NCBI RefSeq assembly: GCF_030527935.1
Contig: NZ_JAUMZV010000010.1
Location: 1-64,000, forward strand
DNA length: 64,000 nt
From: Kingella sp. (in: b-proteobacteria)
GTDB taxonomy: Bacteria; Pseudomonadota; Gammaproteobacteria; Burkholderiales; Neisseriaceae
Direction: 5' to 3'
Positions 16,349-24,964 of the stretch are shown piece after piece; position 1 is the first letter of the stretch, and each line of letters opens with the position of its first letter. The notes under the pieces were generated by a model that did no database searches, was not told where the DNA came from, and worked only from the letters and a program-made list of their open reading frames with translations. A program made the translations under genes and the position numbers.

Positions 16349-18442
16349 ATGAGCGACAACACCGCACCCCAAACCGATTACGCTGGTTTAAGTCGGTATC
16401 AAGGAATGATTATCTCCATTGGTATCTTCGTTGTATTACTAGCAGGGCTGTTGATTTATGCCAACAATATTTCCAGCGAAATTAAAGAAGACTCCGTTCA
16501 AAGTTACGTTATCGCCGAAATGTCCAATGCGTATGGCGAATTGCTGGAAAACGTTCAGCTTCTGAAACTCAACACCCACCAAGATCCGCAAAGCCCCTTG
16601 GTTCAAGGCGCATTAAAACACACAAAAGAATCGCAAGACATCTTCTCGCGTTCCCTAAGAGCCAATGCCGCAGGTGGCGATTATATTTCCATTGATGGCA
16701 AACAATATTTAGTGGATGCGTCCAATAAAGGCGTGAAAAAGAAATTGATGGCAGAGATGGTTAAAAAGTGGAAAGACACCAAACCCGCCTTAGATGCCTA
16801 CATCAAAAGCGCCAACGACCCTGCCGCTGATGGTTCACTGCTCAGCACCGCACTATTGGGTCTGCAAAACAACAACGTCCGCTTCACCGAAATCTCCAAT
16901 TTCTTGCTGGCAAATAAACGTGCCAGATTGGAAGAGCGTACCAACCAATTAAGAAACGTAGAGATTTTTGGTATCGTGGGTGCGGTGTTGTATCTTGCCC
17001 TGTTCTTGTTCTACTTCATCCGCAAATTGCTCACCGCCGATAAAATTGCCGACGATGCCCGCAAAGAAACCACCGAGATTATGGACACCGTAACCACAGG
17101 TTTGTTCCTGCTGGATAGAGACTTAACCATCGGTTCGCAATACTCCAAGCAGCTTGAAAGCCTGATTGGACAAAAAAACGTGGGCGGCAAAAACTTGCTG
17201 GATGTATTAAGCAGCCTGATTAACGTAACCGACTTGAACACCACCAACGACTTCGTGGGGCAGCTCTACAACCCGCGCACCAAAGAACGTTTGATTGCTT
17301 CTTTGAACCCCTTGGTGCGCCAAAAAGTGAAAATTGACGAGAAAGAACGCTATCTGGATTTCAATTTCCACCGCGTATATCAAGGCAAAGACATTACCCG
17401 CGTGTTGGTGAACGTATCCGATGTAACCAACGCCGTGCTGTTGGAACAAAAAATCGAGCAAGAACGCGAACAAAACGATGTTCAACTGGAAATGCTGAGC
17501 AATATTTTGCAAGCCGACCGCACCTTGTTAAACGACTTTATTGACAACACCAACCAGCACATTCAAAGCATCAACAGCATTTTGAAATCGCAAAGCGACA
17601 ACAGCAGCTCGCTGCACGAAAAAGTAAACGCCATCTACCGCGAAGTGCACAGTATGAAAGGCGAATCTTCTGCCTTGAAACTAGGCAGCTTTACCACCAT
17701 GGCGGAAAACCTTGAAGCCAGCCTGAACCGCTTGAAACAAATGCCCAAGCTATCGGGCGAAAACTTCCTAGGCTTGGCGGTGCAATTGGAAGAGTTGATT
17801 CGTTTGAACCACACCATTGAAGACTTGCTCACCAAAATTGGCGGCGGTGCGCCTGTGATTATCAGCGAAACAGGGCAAACCACCGCGTCGCAAAATCCGA
17901 ATGCCCGCTATGCCAATTTTATTGCCGACATTGCCGCGCGCAACCATAAACAAGCGGCGTTTACATACAGCGGTGTGGAAAGCACGGGCAACAGCAAAGT
18001 AGATGGCATCGTAAACGAAGTGGCGATTCAACTTTTGCGCAACTCGGTGGTGCATGGCATTGAAACGCCAGAAGTGCGTAACCACCGCGGTAAATTGCCC
18101 ATCGGACACGTGCACATGAGCCTGCAAGACCAAGGCGATAAATTCTTGCTAACCTTTGAAGACGATGGCAACGGCATTGATTACGCTGCCATTGCGCAAA
18201 AAGCGGTGGCATTGGGCAAATACACCGCCGAAGAAGCCACCAAGCTGGATAAACGCGCGCTGGTTTCCTTGTTGTTTAGCCCAGGGTTCTCTACCGCCAA
18301 AAATAGCACCGAAGACGCAGGGCGCGGCGTGGGCTTGGATATTATTAAAGACCGCATCGTATCGCTGGGCGGCACAGTAAACGTTGCCAGCCGCTTGCAT
18401 GGCTACACTCGATTCAGCTTCACGCTGCCAAAGTTAAGATAA
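16349..18442 (+). CDS. Membrane-bound CheA-like histidine kinase with HPt and ATPase domains
   Basis: A 697-residue sensor kinase. A transmembrane helix (about 19-38), a ~165-residue periplasmic helical sensor region and a second helix (about 204-224) form a receptor-like front. Then come a PAS-like domain (about 240-370), an HPt helix bundle with phospho-acceptor H434 in REVHSMKGES, and a CheA-type ATPase domain (N-box LLRNSVVHG near 562, DDGNGID, GRGVGLDIIK near 658). The protein stops after the ATPase domain: no CheW-like P5 and no CheY-binding P2 domain are seen. Receptor and kinase are thus fused in one chain. The start has AAAGGAAAA. It is followed 12 bases later by a CheY gene. Confidence 0.85.
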   Translation: MSDNTAPQTDYAGLSRYQGMIISIGIFVVLLAGLLIYANNISSEIKEDSVQSYVIAEMSNAYGELLENVQLLKLNTHQDPQSPLVQGALKHTKESQDIFSRSLRANAAGGDYISIDGKQYLVDASNKGVKKKLMAEMVKKWKDTKPALDAYIKSANDPAADGSLLSTALLGLQNNNVRFTEISNFLLANKRARLEERTNQLRNVEIFGIVGAVLYLALFLFYFIRKLLTADKIADDARKETTEIMDTVTTGLFLLDRDLTIGSQYSKQLESLIGQKNVGGKNLLDVLSSLINVTDLNTTNDFVGQLYNPRTKERLIASLNPLVRQKVKIDEKERYLDFNFHRVYQGKDITRVLVNVSDVTNAVLLEQKIEQEREQNDVQLEMLSNILQADRTLLNDFIDNTNQHIQSINSILKSQSDNSSSLHEKVNAIYREVHSMKGESSALKLGSFTTMAENLEASLNRLKQMPKLSGENFLGLAVQLEELIRLNHTIEDLLTKIGGGAPVIISETGQTTASQNPNARYANFIADIAARNHKQAAFTYSGVESTGNSKVDGIVNEVAIQLLRNSVVHGIETPEVRNHRGKLPIGHVHMSLQDQGDKFLLTFEDDGNGIDYAAIAQKAVALGKYTAEEATKLDKRALVSLLFSPGFSTAKNSTEDAGRGVGLDIIKDRIVSLGGTVNVASRLHGYTRFSFTLPKLR

Positions 18443-18454
18443 GGATTTGATTTT

Positions 18455-18820
18455 ATGCCTAAACGCATCATGATTGTTGATGACTCCAACGTTATCCGCA
18501 ACCGCATTTCGCGCGGCTCGGGCGCAATGGATTTTGAAGTGGTCGCTTCCGCTGCCAACGGCGAAGAAGCCATTGCGCTCTACCGCCAGTACCGCCCCGA
18601 TGTGGTTACCATGGATTTAACCATGCCAAAAATGGACGGATTGGAGTGCATTTATCAACTGACCAGCCTAGATGAAAACGCCAATATTCTCGTGGTTTCC
18701 GCCCTTTCCGATAAAGCAACAGGCATCAAAGCCTTGCAACTGGGCGCGCGCGGCTTTCTTTATAAACCCTTTTCGGATGAAGAATTGTTCCAAGCATTAA
18801 ACGAGATGTTGGAAGACTAA
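18455..18820 (+). CDS. CheY-like single-domain response regulator
   Basis: A 121-residue stand-alone receiver domain with all catalytic residues: acidic pair D9-D10, phospho-acceptor D54 (MDLTMP), S82 at the Thr switch position, and K104 (YKPF). No output domain follows, so it must act by protein contact, as CheY or PilG/PilH do. It lies 12 bases after the kinase gene and is its obvious partner. AAGGA precedes the ATG. A hairpin follows, which may lower expression of the next gene. Confidence 0.93.
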   Translation: MPKRIMIVDDSNVIRNRISRGSGAMDFEVVASAANGEEAIALYRQYRPDVVTMDLTMPKMDGLECIYQLTSLDENANILVVSALSDKATGIKALQLGARGFLYKPFSDEELFQALNEMLED

Positions 18821-18823
18821 CCC

Positions 18824-18865
18824 TTTTTCAGGCTGCCTTATCCGATAAGGCAAGGCAGCCTGAAA
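18824..18865. terminator. Uptake-sequence hairpin between cheY-like and cheX-like genes
   Basis: Inverted uptake sequences around CTTATCCGATAAGG, itself a small palindrome. It may act as an attenuator inside the cluster. Confidence 0.5.
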
Positions 18866-18893
18866 CCCATTTTTTAAACCCAAGGAATTGATT

Positions 18894-19346
18894 ATGAAAG
18901 AAGAAAAATTACAAGTCTTTTTGGACGGCGTGCAAAAATACTTTGCGCAAATGATTGCAGGCGAAGAATTGGTGGTGGGCACGCCCTATTTGATTGAAAA
19001 CAAAATCCCATCTGCCAAAGATTTCACGGGCGTGATTGCCATTTCAGGCAAAAATCAAGGCGTGGTGTATTTCACCGCCCCCAAAGAATTGCTGGAACGC
19101 CTGCTGGTGCTCATCGGCGAAAAAGACACCAGCGAAGCCTTAATGGTGGATTTGGTGGGCGAAGTGGCGAACACCATTGCAGGCAATGCCCGCAGCGAAT
19201 TTGGCGAAGAATTTGAAATCTCCGTGCCCATCGTGTTGCGCGGTGCGCCCGATGAAATCTTGTTGCCACGCAAAGACCGTTCGTTTGTGATTCCGATTAC
19301 TTGGCGCAACCGCAGCGCAGCGATTGTGATTAGCCTGCGCAAATAA
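18894..19346 (+). CDS. cheX: CheX-family chemotaxis phosphatase
   Basis: A 150-residue protein of the CheC/CheX/FliY phosphatase family, which removes phosphate from CheY. The signature E-x2-N of the active helix is visible at E90/N93 in DLVGEVANTIAGNA. There is one such motif, as in CheX rather than CheC. The strand pattern (GVIAISGKNQGVVYFT) fits. The ATG at 18894 is chosen because AAGGAA lies six bases upstream; a TTG two codons earlier is less likely. Its position after the CheA-like kinase and CheY genes supports a closed phosphorylation/dephosphorylation loop. Confidence 0.85.
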   Translation: MKEEKLQVFLDGVQKYFAQMIAGEELVVGTPYLIENKIPSAKDFTGVIAISGKNQGVVYFTAPKELLERLLVLIGEKDTSEALMVDLVGEVANTIAGNARSEFGEEFEISVPIVLRGAPDEILLPRKDRSFVIPITWRNRSAAIVISLRK

Positions 19347-19379
19347 TCTGATGCAGCCTGAAAACGCGAAAGACAAATT

Positions 19380-20225
19380 ATGAAAATGACACGTTTAATT
19401 CCCTTGGTTGCCACATTAGCATTGTTTGGCTGCGGGCAATCCGAAGTGAAAAAAGTTGCTGAGCCCAAAGTGGCATCTGATGTCGCCATCACCGATAACC
19501 GCCCTGTGTATAACGTTTACTTTGACATCAACGGCATCGCCCCGTTTGTGATGGCGGATGCGGATAACCGCCCTTCTGGCTTTGGTATTGATATTGTTAC
19601 CGCCATTGGCGACAAACAAGGCTTCCGTCCCAATTTTATTCCGCATGAGTTCACAGGTATGCTGGAAGACTTGGGCAAAGGGGCGGATATGGCGGTATCG
19701 GCGATTTCTATTACGGATGAGCGTAGAGCCTTGGTGGATTTTACCAATTCGCACTTTGAAAGCTCACAGGCATTATTGGTACCCGAAGGCAGCACCATCA
19801 CAACAGTCAACGATTTAAAAGGCAAAAAAATTGCCATCGTAGAAGACTCCGTGGGCGAAGATATGGTATCGCAGATACAAGCAGGCAACGGCTCTATTGT
19901 ACACAATACCAGCGTATGGGCTGCGGTGCAGCAGGTAATGCGTAAAGAAGTGGATGCTGCATTTTCTGATGCCGCGCCGCTCACTTATTACGCCAATAAC
20001 TACAAAAACCAAAAATTGCGCGTGATTATTGACCCATCATGGCCCAAAGATTATTACGCGCTGGCGGTTGCCAAAGGCAAGCCTGAATTGCTCAAAAAAC
20101 TCAATGCAGGCATAGCGCAAGTGAAAGCAGATGGCACGTTTGATAAGATTTACCAAAAATGGTTCAAATCTTCTATGCCTGAGCAAGCGGCGGAAGCATC
20201 GGCTGCGGCTACGGCGGCGAAATAA
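19380..20225 (+). CDS. Family 3 solute-binding lipoprotein (orphan)
   Basis: A 281-residue periplasmic binding protein of the glutamine/histidine-binding SBP_bac_3 type. A lipobox (LFGC, C18) ends the signal peptide, so it is anchored to a membrane. SBP motifs include GFGIDIVTAIGDKQG, an ADMAVSAISITDERR core and DLKGKKIAIVEDSVGED. It has an Ala-rich C-terminal tail. No ABC permease or ATPase gene is adjacent. It begins 33 bases after cheX, so it may present a ligand to the sensor kinase rather than feed a transporter; that is inference. Phe/Asn-rich pocket residues do not allow ligand prediction. Confidence 0.87.
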   Translation: MKMTRLIPLVATLALFGCGQSEVKKVAEPKVASDVAITDNRPVYNVYFDINGIAPFVMADADNRPSGFGIDIVTAIGDKQGFRPNFIPHEFTGMLEDLGKGADMAVSAISITDERRALVDFTNSHFESSQALLVPEGSTITTVNDLKGKKIAIVEDSVGEDMVSQIQAGNGSIVHNTSVWAAVQQVMRKEVDAAFSDAAPLTYYANNYKNQKLRVIIDPSWPKDYYALAVAKGKPELLKKLNAGIAQVKADGTFDKIYQKWFKSSMPEQAAEASAAATAAK

Positions 20226-20257
20226 TCAAGCATTCACGTTTTACCCGCAATAAGACA

Positions 20258-20293
20258 TTTCAGGCTGCCTTGGATTGTTCAGGCAGCCTGAAA
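20258..20293 (+). terminator. Terminator of the chemosensory cluster
   Basis: Inverted TTTCAGGCTGCC / GGCAGCCTGAAA arms 33 bases past the binding-protein stop. Confidence 0.6.
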
Positions 20294-20590
20294 CCTTTGC
20301 AAAACCCTAACAGCAGCCTTATCCATTTATCCAAATCTTTGATTTGGGTATAAGTAAGCATCTAAATCTTTGATTTGGGTATAAGTAAGCATCTAAATCT
20401 TTGATTTAGCTATGCGAACTTATGCAGAGCTAAATGGTTATACCGAAGCGCAACACGCAAGGTTGAAAATCTAAAATGGAGCGGCGACGGCTCGTCGCCA
20501 ACACTTCAAACATTGCGCTACTAATTTACCAAGATGTCGGCGAACCGCCGACGCTCCATCGGTTACAGGTTTTGCAAAGGTTTTAGCCTG
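20286..20590. repeat. Composite repeat element B (twin hairpins, tandem 31-mers)
   Basis: The element is bounded by the same CCTTTGCAAAACC / GGTTTTGCAAAGG inverted ends as the element at 15179. It contains two full tandem 31-bp units (20333-20363, 20364-20394; AAATCTTTGATTTGGG...) plus a partial third. Then come hairpins GGCGACGG-CTCGTCGCC (20483-20499) and GTCGGCGAACCGCCGAC (20536-20552), with GGAGC and GCTCC outside them. The left part recurs inverted at 62185-62343. Confidence 0.75.
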
Positions 20591-20680
20591 AAATATCTTA
20601 TACCAACCATCTGGTAACAAGCCATCGCCACGCCACAGCATAAGCTGAAATTCTCCCACCGCTTTGCCACCCACAACACC

Positions 20681-20723
20681 AAAGGCAGCCTGAAACCGCA
20701 TCATCCGTTTCAGGCTGCCTTTA
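20681..20723 (-). terminator. Uptake-sequence terminator of cysS
   Basis: Inverted AAAGGCAGCCTGAAA arms with a 10-base loop, 66 bases past the cysS stop. Confidence 0.55.
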
Positions 20724-20788
20724 TGGCGTATTGCGTGTGATGGGTAATGGCACAAAAGCGGTTCGGTTCACGCCATTGCCACCCTACC

Positions 20789-22213
20789 CTATTCGCGCGT
20801 CCAAGTGGTTTCGCCGCCTGCATCGCGCAAGATGATGCCTTGCGCGGCGAGTTCATCGCGGATGCGGTCGGATTCTGCCCAGTTTTTGTTGGCGCGGGCT
20901 AGGTTGCGTTGGGCAATCAGGGCTTCAATCGCGTCTGCTGATAAGCCGTTGTCTGCTGCGCTGCTTTGCAAAAATTCGTTGGGCGCGCGTTGCAGCAAGC
21001 CGAGTACGCCTGCCAAGGCTTTTAGGCAGCCTGAAAGCTCGGCGGATTGGGTTTTGTTGATTTCTTTTGCCAGCTCAAACAACACGGCAACGGCTTTTAC
21101 GGTGTCAAAATCGTCGTCCATCGCGGCGTAGAAGCGGCGGGTGTAGTCGTTGGCGTGTTCGCTTAATGCGAATGGCGCGGGGGCGACGTTGCCCAAGGCG
21201 TTATACAAGCTGGTGAGCGAGTGTTTGGCATCGTCTAAATGGGCATCGGAGTAGTTGAGCGGGCTGCGGTAGTGGGCGCGGAGAATGAAAAAGCGCACCA
21301 CTTCGGCATCGTATTTTTTCAGCACGTCGCGGATGGTGAAAAAATTGCCCAGCGATTTGGACATTTTTTCGTTGTCCACGCGGATAAAGCCGTTGTGCAA
21401 CCAGTATTTCACATGGCTATCAATCATTTTGTGCGCGGCGTGGGGCGCGTGTTCGCCGCTGATGCCGTGGTGTGCGCCGCAGCTTTGGGCGATTTCGTTT
21501 TCGTGGTGGGGAAATTGCAAGTCTGCGCCGCCGCCGTGGATGTCAAATGTGTCGCCAAACAGTTCGCCGCCCATCGCGGAGCATTCAATGTGCCAGCCGG
21601 GTCGTCCGTTGCCCCAAGGGCTTTGCCAATGCGGCTCTTCGGGCTTGGCGGCTTTCCACAACACAAAATCCAAGGGGTCGCGCTTGAAGCCATCCACTTC
21701 CACGCGCTCGCCTGCGCGTAGGTCGTCCAGCGATTTGCCCGATAGCTGCCCATAGGCGGGGAACTCGCGCACGGCGTAGTACACATCGCCGTTGGCGGCG
21801 GCGTAGGCTTTGCCGTTGGCAATCAGTTGCTCAATCATGGCTATCATTTGGGCGATATGTTCGGTGGCTTTGGGTTCTACATCGGGGCGTTGCACGCCGA
21901 GCGCCTCGGAATCTTCGTTCATGGCGGCGATAAATTCTTGCGTGAGCGCGTGGATGCTGATGCCGCGTTCGTTGGCGCGGGCGATGATTTTGTCGTCGAT
22001 GTCGGTGATGTTGCGCACGTAAGTCAGCGGGTAGCCATGTTGGCGCAGCCAGCGGGCAATCATGTCAAACACCACCAGCACGCGGGCGTGCCCCAAGTGG
22101 CAGTAGTCATACACGGTCATGCCGCACACATACATCCGCACGTTTTGCGGGTTGAGCGGGGCGAAAGGTTCTTTTTGGCGGGTTAGGGTGTTGTAAACGA
22201 TTAGGTCGGGCAT
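20789..22213 (-). CDS. cysS: Cysteinyl-tRNA synthetase
   Basis: Class I aminoacyl-tRNA synthetase that charges tRNA-Cys; 474 residues, the normal length. Seen are the zinc Cys in MYVCGMTVYD, the HIGH-type motif CHLGHARV, HIECSAMGG, and the KMSKS loop (DNEKMSKSLGNF). The frame stays open for another ~200 codons upstream, but that stretch crosses a repeat element and lacks synthetase similarity. The start is therefore set at MPDLIVYN (22213; an ATG at 22225 is also possible). Ordinary housekeeping gene. Confidence 0.96.
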   Translation of the reverse strand: MPDLIVYNTLTRQKEPFAPLNPQNVRMYVCGMTVYDYCHLGHARVLVVFDMIARWLRQHGYPLTYVRNITDIDDKIIARANERGISIHALTQEFIAAMNEDSEALGVQRPDVEPKATEHIAQMIAMIEQLIANGKAYAAANGDVYYAVREFPAYGQLSGKSLDDLRAGERVEVDGFKRDPLDFVLWKAAKPEEPHWQSPWGNGRPGWHIECSAMGGELFGDTFDIHGGGADLQFPHHENEIAQSCGAHHGISGEHAPHAAHKMIDSHVKYWLHNGFIRVDNEKMSKSLGNFFTIRDVLKKYDAEVVRFFILRAHYRSPLNYSDAHLDDAKHSLTSLYNALGNVAPAPFALSEHANDYTRRFYAAMDDDFDTVKAVAVLFELAKEINKTQSAELSGCLKALAGVLGLLQRAPNEFLQSSAADNGLSADAIEALIAQRNLARANKNWAESDRIRDELAAQGIILRDAGGETTWTRE

Positions 22214-22254
22214 GGTGGTTCTCATGTGGATAGGATTAGGGGATGGCAAAGGCA

Positions 22255-22386
22255 GCCTGAAATCTAAAATGGAACGGCGACGGTTCGTCGCCAAATGGTT
22301 GTATTCAACTATGCTTTCATTGGTTTGCAAGATGTCGGCGAGCCGCCGACGCTCCATCGGTTGCGTGCTTAGCAAAGGTTTCAGGC
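22255..22386. repeat. Twin-hairpin repeat element C
   Basis: Between uptake-sequence ends lie hairpins GGCGACGGTTCGTCGCC (22276-22292) and GTCGGCGAGCCGCCGAC (22334-22350), with AAAATGGAAC and GCTCCATCGG outside them. It has the same order and spacing class as element B, and D is its reverse complement. It separates cysS from the lipoprotein gene. Confidence 0.75.
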
Positions 22387-22404
22387 TTGCTTTATTTTGT
22401 TTGA

Positions 22405-22860
22405 CTACTTGGCTGCCGTTTGCGGGGCACAGGCGATGTTTAACAAACTGGCGGCGGGGGTGTCGGGCAGCGCGGTTTCGTAGCGTGTTTGGCTGGCGGA
22501 ATATTGATGCTTGGCGAGTGATGCGCCTTTGTCGTTGAAAAACTGCGCTTGGGTGATGCGGAAATTGCGCGTGTCGCATTGAAACGCCCATTGGCTGATG
22601 GCGTATTTGTATTCGGGCGTATTGCGATAGTTCTCCTTGCTGGGCTTGTGCACATATTTGCGGTCGGTAAGCGATGCGCTGTTGCCTTGCCGTTTCAGGC
22701 TGCCTGTGTCGTAGGAAACGTCTATATTGCCATCGTTGATTTTGCCGATTTCTTTCCAGCTTCCCTGCGCTTTCATCGCGGGATTTTTGGAGCCGCCATC
22801 GCCTGCGCACGCGGCAAGCAAGGTGAGCACGGCAAGGGCAAGAAATGAGTGTTTAAGCAT
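22405..22860 (-). CDS. Small lipoprotein, surface-adhesin-E-like
   Basis: A 151-residue predicted lipoprotein: signal peptide with lipobox LAAC (C18). The mature part has WKEIGKINDGNIDVSYDTGSL, a pattern seen in the Adhesin_E family (W..I......I.YD..S), and two further Cys (CDTRNF, NIAC) that could pair. Function in this family is host-surface binding in Haemophilus protein E; transfer here is tentative. The ATG at 22860 gives the signal peptide; upstream open frame is repeat and uptake-sequence DNA. Confidence 0.75.
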   Translation of the reverse strand: MLKHSFLALAVLTLLAACAGDGGSKNPAMKAQGSWKEIGKINDGNIDVSYDTGSLKRQGNSASLTDRKYVHKPSKENYRNTPEYKYAISQWAFQCDTRNFRITQAQFFNDKGASLAKHQYSASQTRYETALPDTPAASLLNIACAPQTAAK

Positions 22861-22973
22861 GGTTTTATCCTTTGGAATGGGTTTCAGGCTGCCTATTTGG
22901 GTTCTAAACAGCGGCAGCCTGAAAAAACAGCGCATTGTGCCATGTTTGGCTGATAAACGCGAATGCACCACAT

Positions 22974-23026
22974 GGGTTTTCAGGCTGCCTTTGGCAAATC
23001 CAAACGTATAGGCAGCCTGAAAACCA
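22974..23026. terminator. Uptake-sequence hairpin downstream of alr
   Basis: Inverted GGTTTTCAGGCTGCCT / AGGCAGCCTGAAAACC arms with a ~20-base loop, 23 bases past the alr stop. Confidence 0.5.
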
Positions 23027-23048
23027 GCCCATCCCCCATCATCCGTTT

Positions 23049-24113
23049 TCAGACCACCCCCAAATACACCCGCTTCGCCCGCTTCACATTGCACAAAATC
23101 TCATACGCAATCGTCCCCGCTGCCGCCGCCACTTCGTTCACGCTGATGATGTCGCCAAACAATTCCACTTCGCTGCCCACGCCGCTATCCGCCTGCTGCA
23201 AATCCACCGTCAGCATATCCATAGACACCCGCCCAATCAAACGGCTGCGCACGCCATCAATCGCCACAGGCGTATCGCTCCCCGCGCGGCGCGGATAACC
23301 ATCCGCATAACCACACGCCACCACGCCCACCCGCGTAGAACGCTTGGTATAAAACGAAGCCCCATAGCCAATCGGCTCATGCGGCTGCAACACCCGCTCG
23401 GCAAACACCGCGCTTTTCAAACGCATCACAGGTTTCAGGCTGCCCGCCAAGCCGCCAAACGGGTCAATGCCATACAACGCCAGCCCCGCCCGCCCCCAAT
23501 CGCGCCGCGCCTCGGGATACGCCAGCATCCCCGCCGAGTTCGCCAAGCTCTCCGCCCCATCCAGTCCCGCGCAAGCCAAATCAAACGTCTCCAACTGCAT
23601 CTCGGTCGTCCCCCGCTCCGCCTCGTCCGCGCAAGAAAAATGCGTCATCTTCACAATCTCGCCCACCTTGCCACTCTGACGCAACGCCGCAAACGCCGCC
23701 GCATAATTGTGTGGAAAAAAGCCCACACGGTGCATCCCGCTATCCATCTTCAACCACACCGTTGCAGGCTCGCGCCAATCAAACGCCAACACTCCCTCCA
23801 ACTGCGCCTGATGATGAACCACCGGCCACAAGCGATATTCCTGCACCAGCGCATAATCCGCCGCATCAAACACCCCCTCCAACAACACAATCGGCTTGGT
23901 AATCCCTGCCTCGCGCAGCTCCACCCCCTCCTCCAAAAACGCCACCGCAAAGCCATCCGCCACATCATGCAACGCGCGCGCACACTGCACCGCCCCATGC
24001 CCATAAGCATTCGCCTTCACCACCGCCAGCAGCTTACCGCCATGCAACGCTTTTAACCGCGCATAATTATCCCGCAAATAATCCAACCGAATTTCACACA
24101 TCAAAGGGCGCAT
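23049..24113 (-). CDS. alr: Alanine racemase
   Basis: PLP enzyme that makes D-alanine for peptidoglycan. Its 354 residues include the PLP-binding Lys in AVVKANAYGHG (K33) and the second-domain segment YGASFYTKRSTRVGVVACGYADGYPR, with the catalytic Tyr expected there. The ATG at 24113 has AAGGAG seven bases upstream, so it is preferred to the ATG four codons in. Monocistronic by the look of its flanks. Confidence 0.95.
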   Translation of the reverse strand: MRPLMCEIRLDYLRDNYARLKALHGGKLLAVVKANAYGHGAVQCARALHDVADGFAVAFLEEGVELREAGITKPIVLLEGVFDAADYALVQEYRLWPVVHHQAQLEGVLAFDWREPATVWLKMDSGMHRVGFFPHNYAAAFAALRQSGKVGEIVKMTHFSCADEAERGTTEMQLETFDLACAGLDGAESLANSAGMLAYPEARRDWGRAGLALYGIDPFGGLAGSLKPVMRLKSAVFAERVLQPHEPIGYGASFYTKRSTRVGVVACGYADGYPRRAGSDTPVAIDGVRSRLIGRVSMDMLTVDLQQADSGVGSEVELFGDIISVNEVAAAAGTIAYEILCNVKRAKRVYLGVV

Positions 24114-24358
24114 TGTTTCTCTCCTTAAAAATCATCATCACAAAAAAGGCAGCCTGAAAATAAAATTCAGCCATAGCACGGCTTGCAAGCAAGCCGTAGG
24201 AAGCGCGGGGCAGTTTTCAGGCTGCCTTAACCATTTGCTCCCGCGTTCAAACATAGGGCAGGCACTCGTTGCCCACCGAATAATTCACACATCATAAGCA
24301 GCCTGAAACCCCATTTTAGCTTCGCAACTCCGCTACACTCCGCAGACTGTCTCAACCA

Positions 24359-24964
24359 TCACACGCCCGTCGCCCCCGCATCCACCGCCTGCTGTATTTC
24401 CACCCTTAAACTTGCCCGCTCATCATCGCTTAACCCCTGCAAGCATTCCAACTCCTTATCCAACGGCACAACCGCCTCCCCATCATCACGCGCCACAACA
24501 GCCAACAGCAAAGATTGCCCATTCACCTGCACCTGCCACGGCTGCCAGTCATACTGCCACGACAGCCAATGACCCGTCCGAAGCTCCACCCGCAGCTTCT
24601 TACCCAACAGCAAAGTGTCATAGCCATATCTACTACCCATAAAAACAGCCATAACAAAATTTTTATTCTTTTCTACGTTCGCTTCCACCGCCACCAAACG
24701 CCAAGCCGCAACAGGCGCAGCGTTTAATCGCTCCAACACTCGCCATGTCCAATAGCTTTGAACCAAAGTATTCAGCATAAACGGACTTGAAAACACCAGT
24801 ATCACACTATGGAAATTAAAACCCAGCCAACTCCTATCAACTAGCAACACATAACCAAGACTAACAAAATAACCCGCCCAAACCAATCCATACCACGGCG
24901 CATTCAGCAAAATACGATTTACTCGCAACGAACCATGAGCAAAACGAAAAGCATACTCCCGCAT
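24359..24964 (-). CDS. Membrane-anchored protein of unknown function
   Basis: A 201-residue protein with two or three hydrophobic segments in the N-terminal half (about 24-45, 50-75) and a soluble C-terminal half (VELRTGHWLSWQYDWQPWQVQVNG) that reads like a beta-rich domain, ending with an acidic helix. No family was recognised. An upstream ATG would add a translated uptake sequence (GFRLPYV), so the ATG at 24964, with GGAG eight bases before it, is used. The gene stands between the amidohydrolase gene and alr with repeats on both sides. Confidence 0.65.
   Translation of the reverse strand: MREYAFRFAHGSLRVNRILLNAPWYGLVWAGYFVSLGYVLLVDRSWLGFNFHSVILVFSSPFMLNTLVQSYWTWRVLERLNAAPVAAWRLVAVEANVEKNKNFVMAVFMGSRYGYDTLLLGKKLRVELRTGHWLSWQYDWQPWQVQVNGQSLLLAVVARDDGEAVVPLDKELECLQGLSDDERASLRVEIQQAVDAGATGV

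Larger units (their letters stand above)
20226..20788. other. Repeat-filled intergenic region
   Basis: No gene. It holds an uptake-sequence hairpin (20258-20293), a composite repeat element (20286-20590) and the terminator of cysS (20681-20723). Confidence 0.65.

Noticed and set aside
20333..20407. Possible CRISPR-like array
   Set aside because: The 31-mers are directly abutting with no spacers, so this is a tandem repeat, not a CRISPR array.
22214..22810. N-terminal extension of the cysteinyl-tRNA synthetase frame
   Set aside because: The extra ~200 codons cross repeat element C and overlap the neighbouring lipoprotein gene; the synthetase is already full length from 22213.
22935..24056. 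373-codon plus-strand open frame opposite alr
   Set aside because: Antisense shadow rich in His, Arg and Pro; alr on the other strand has the PLP lysine and full family length.
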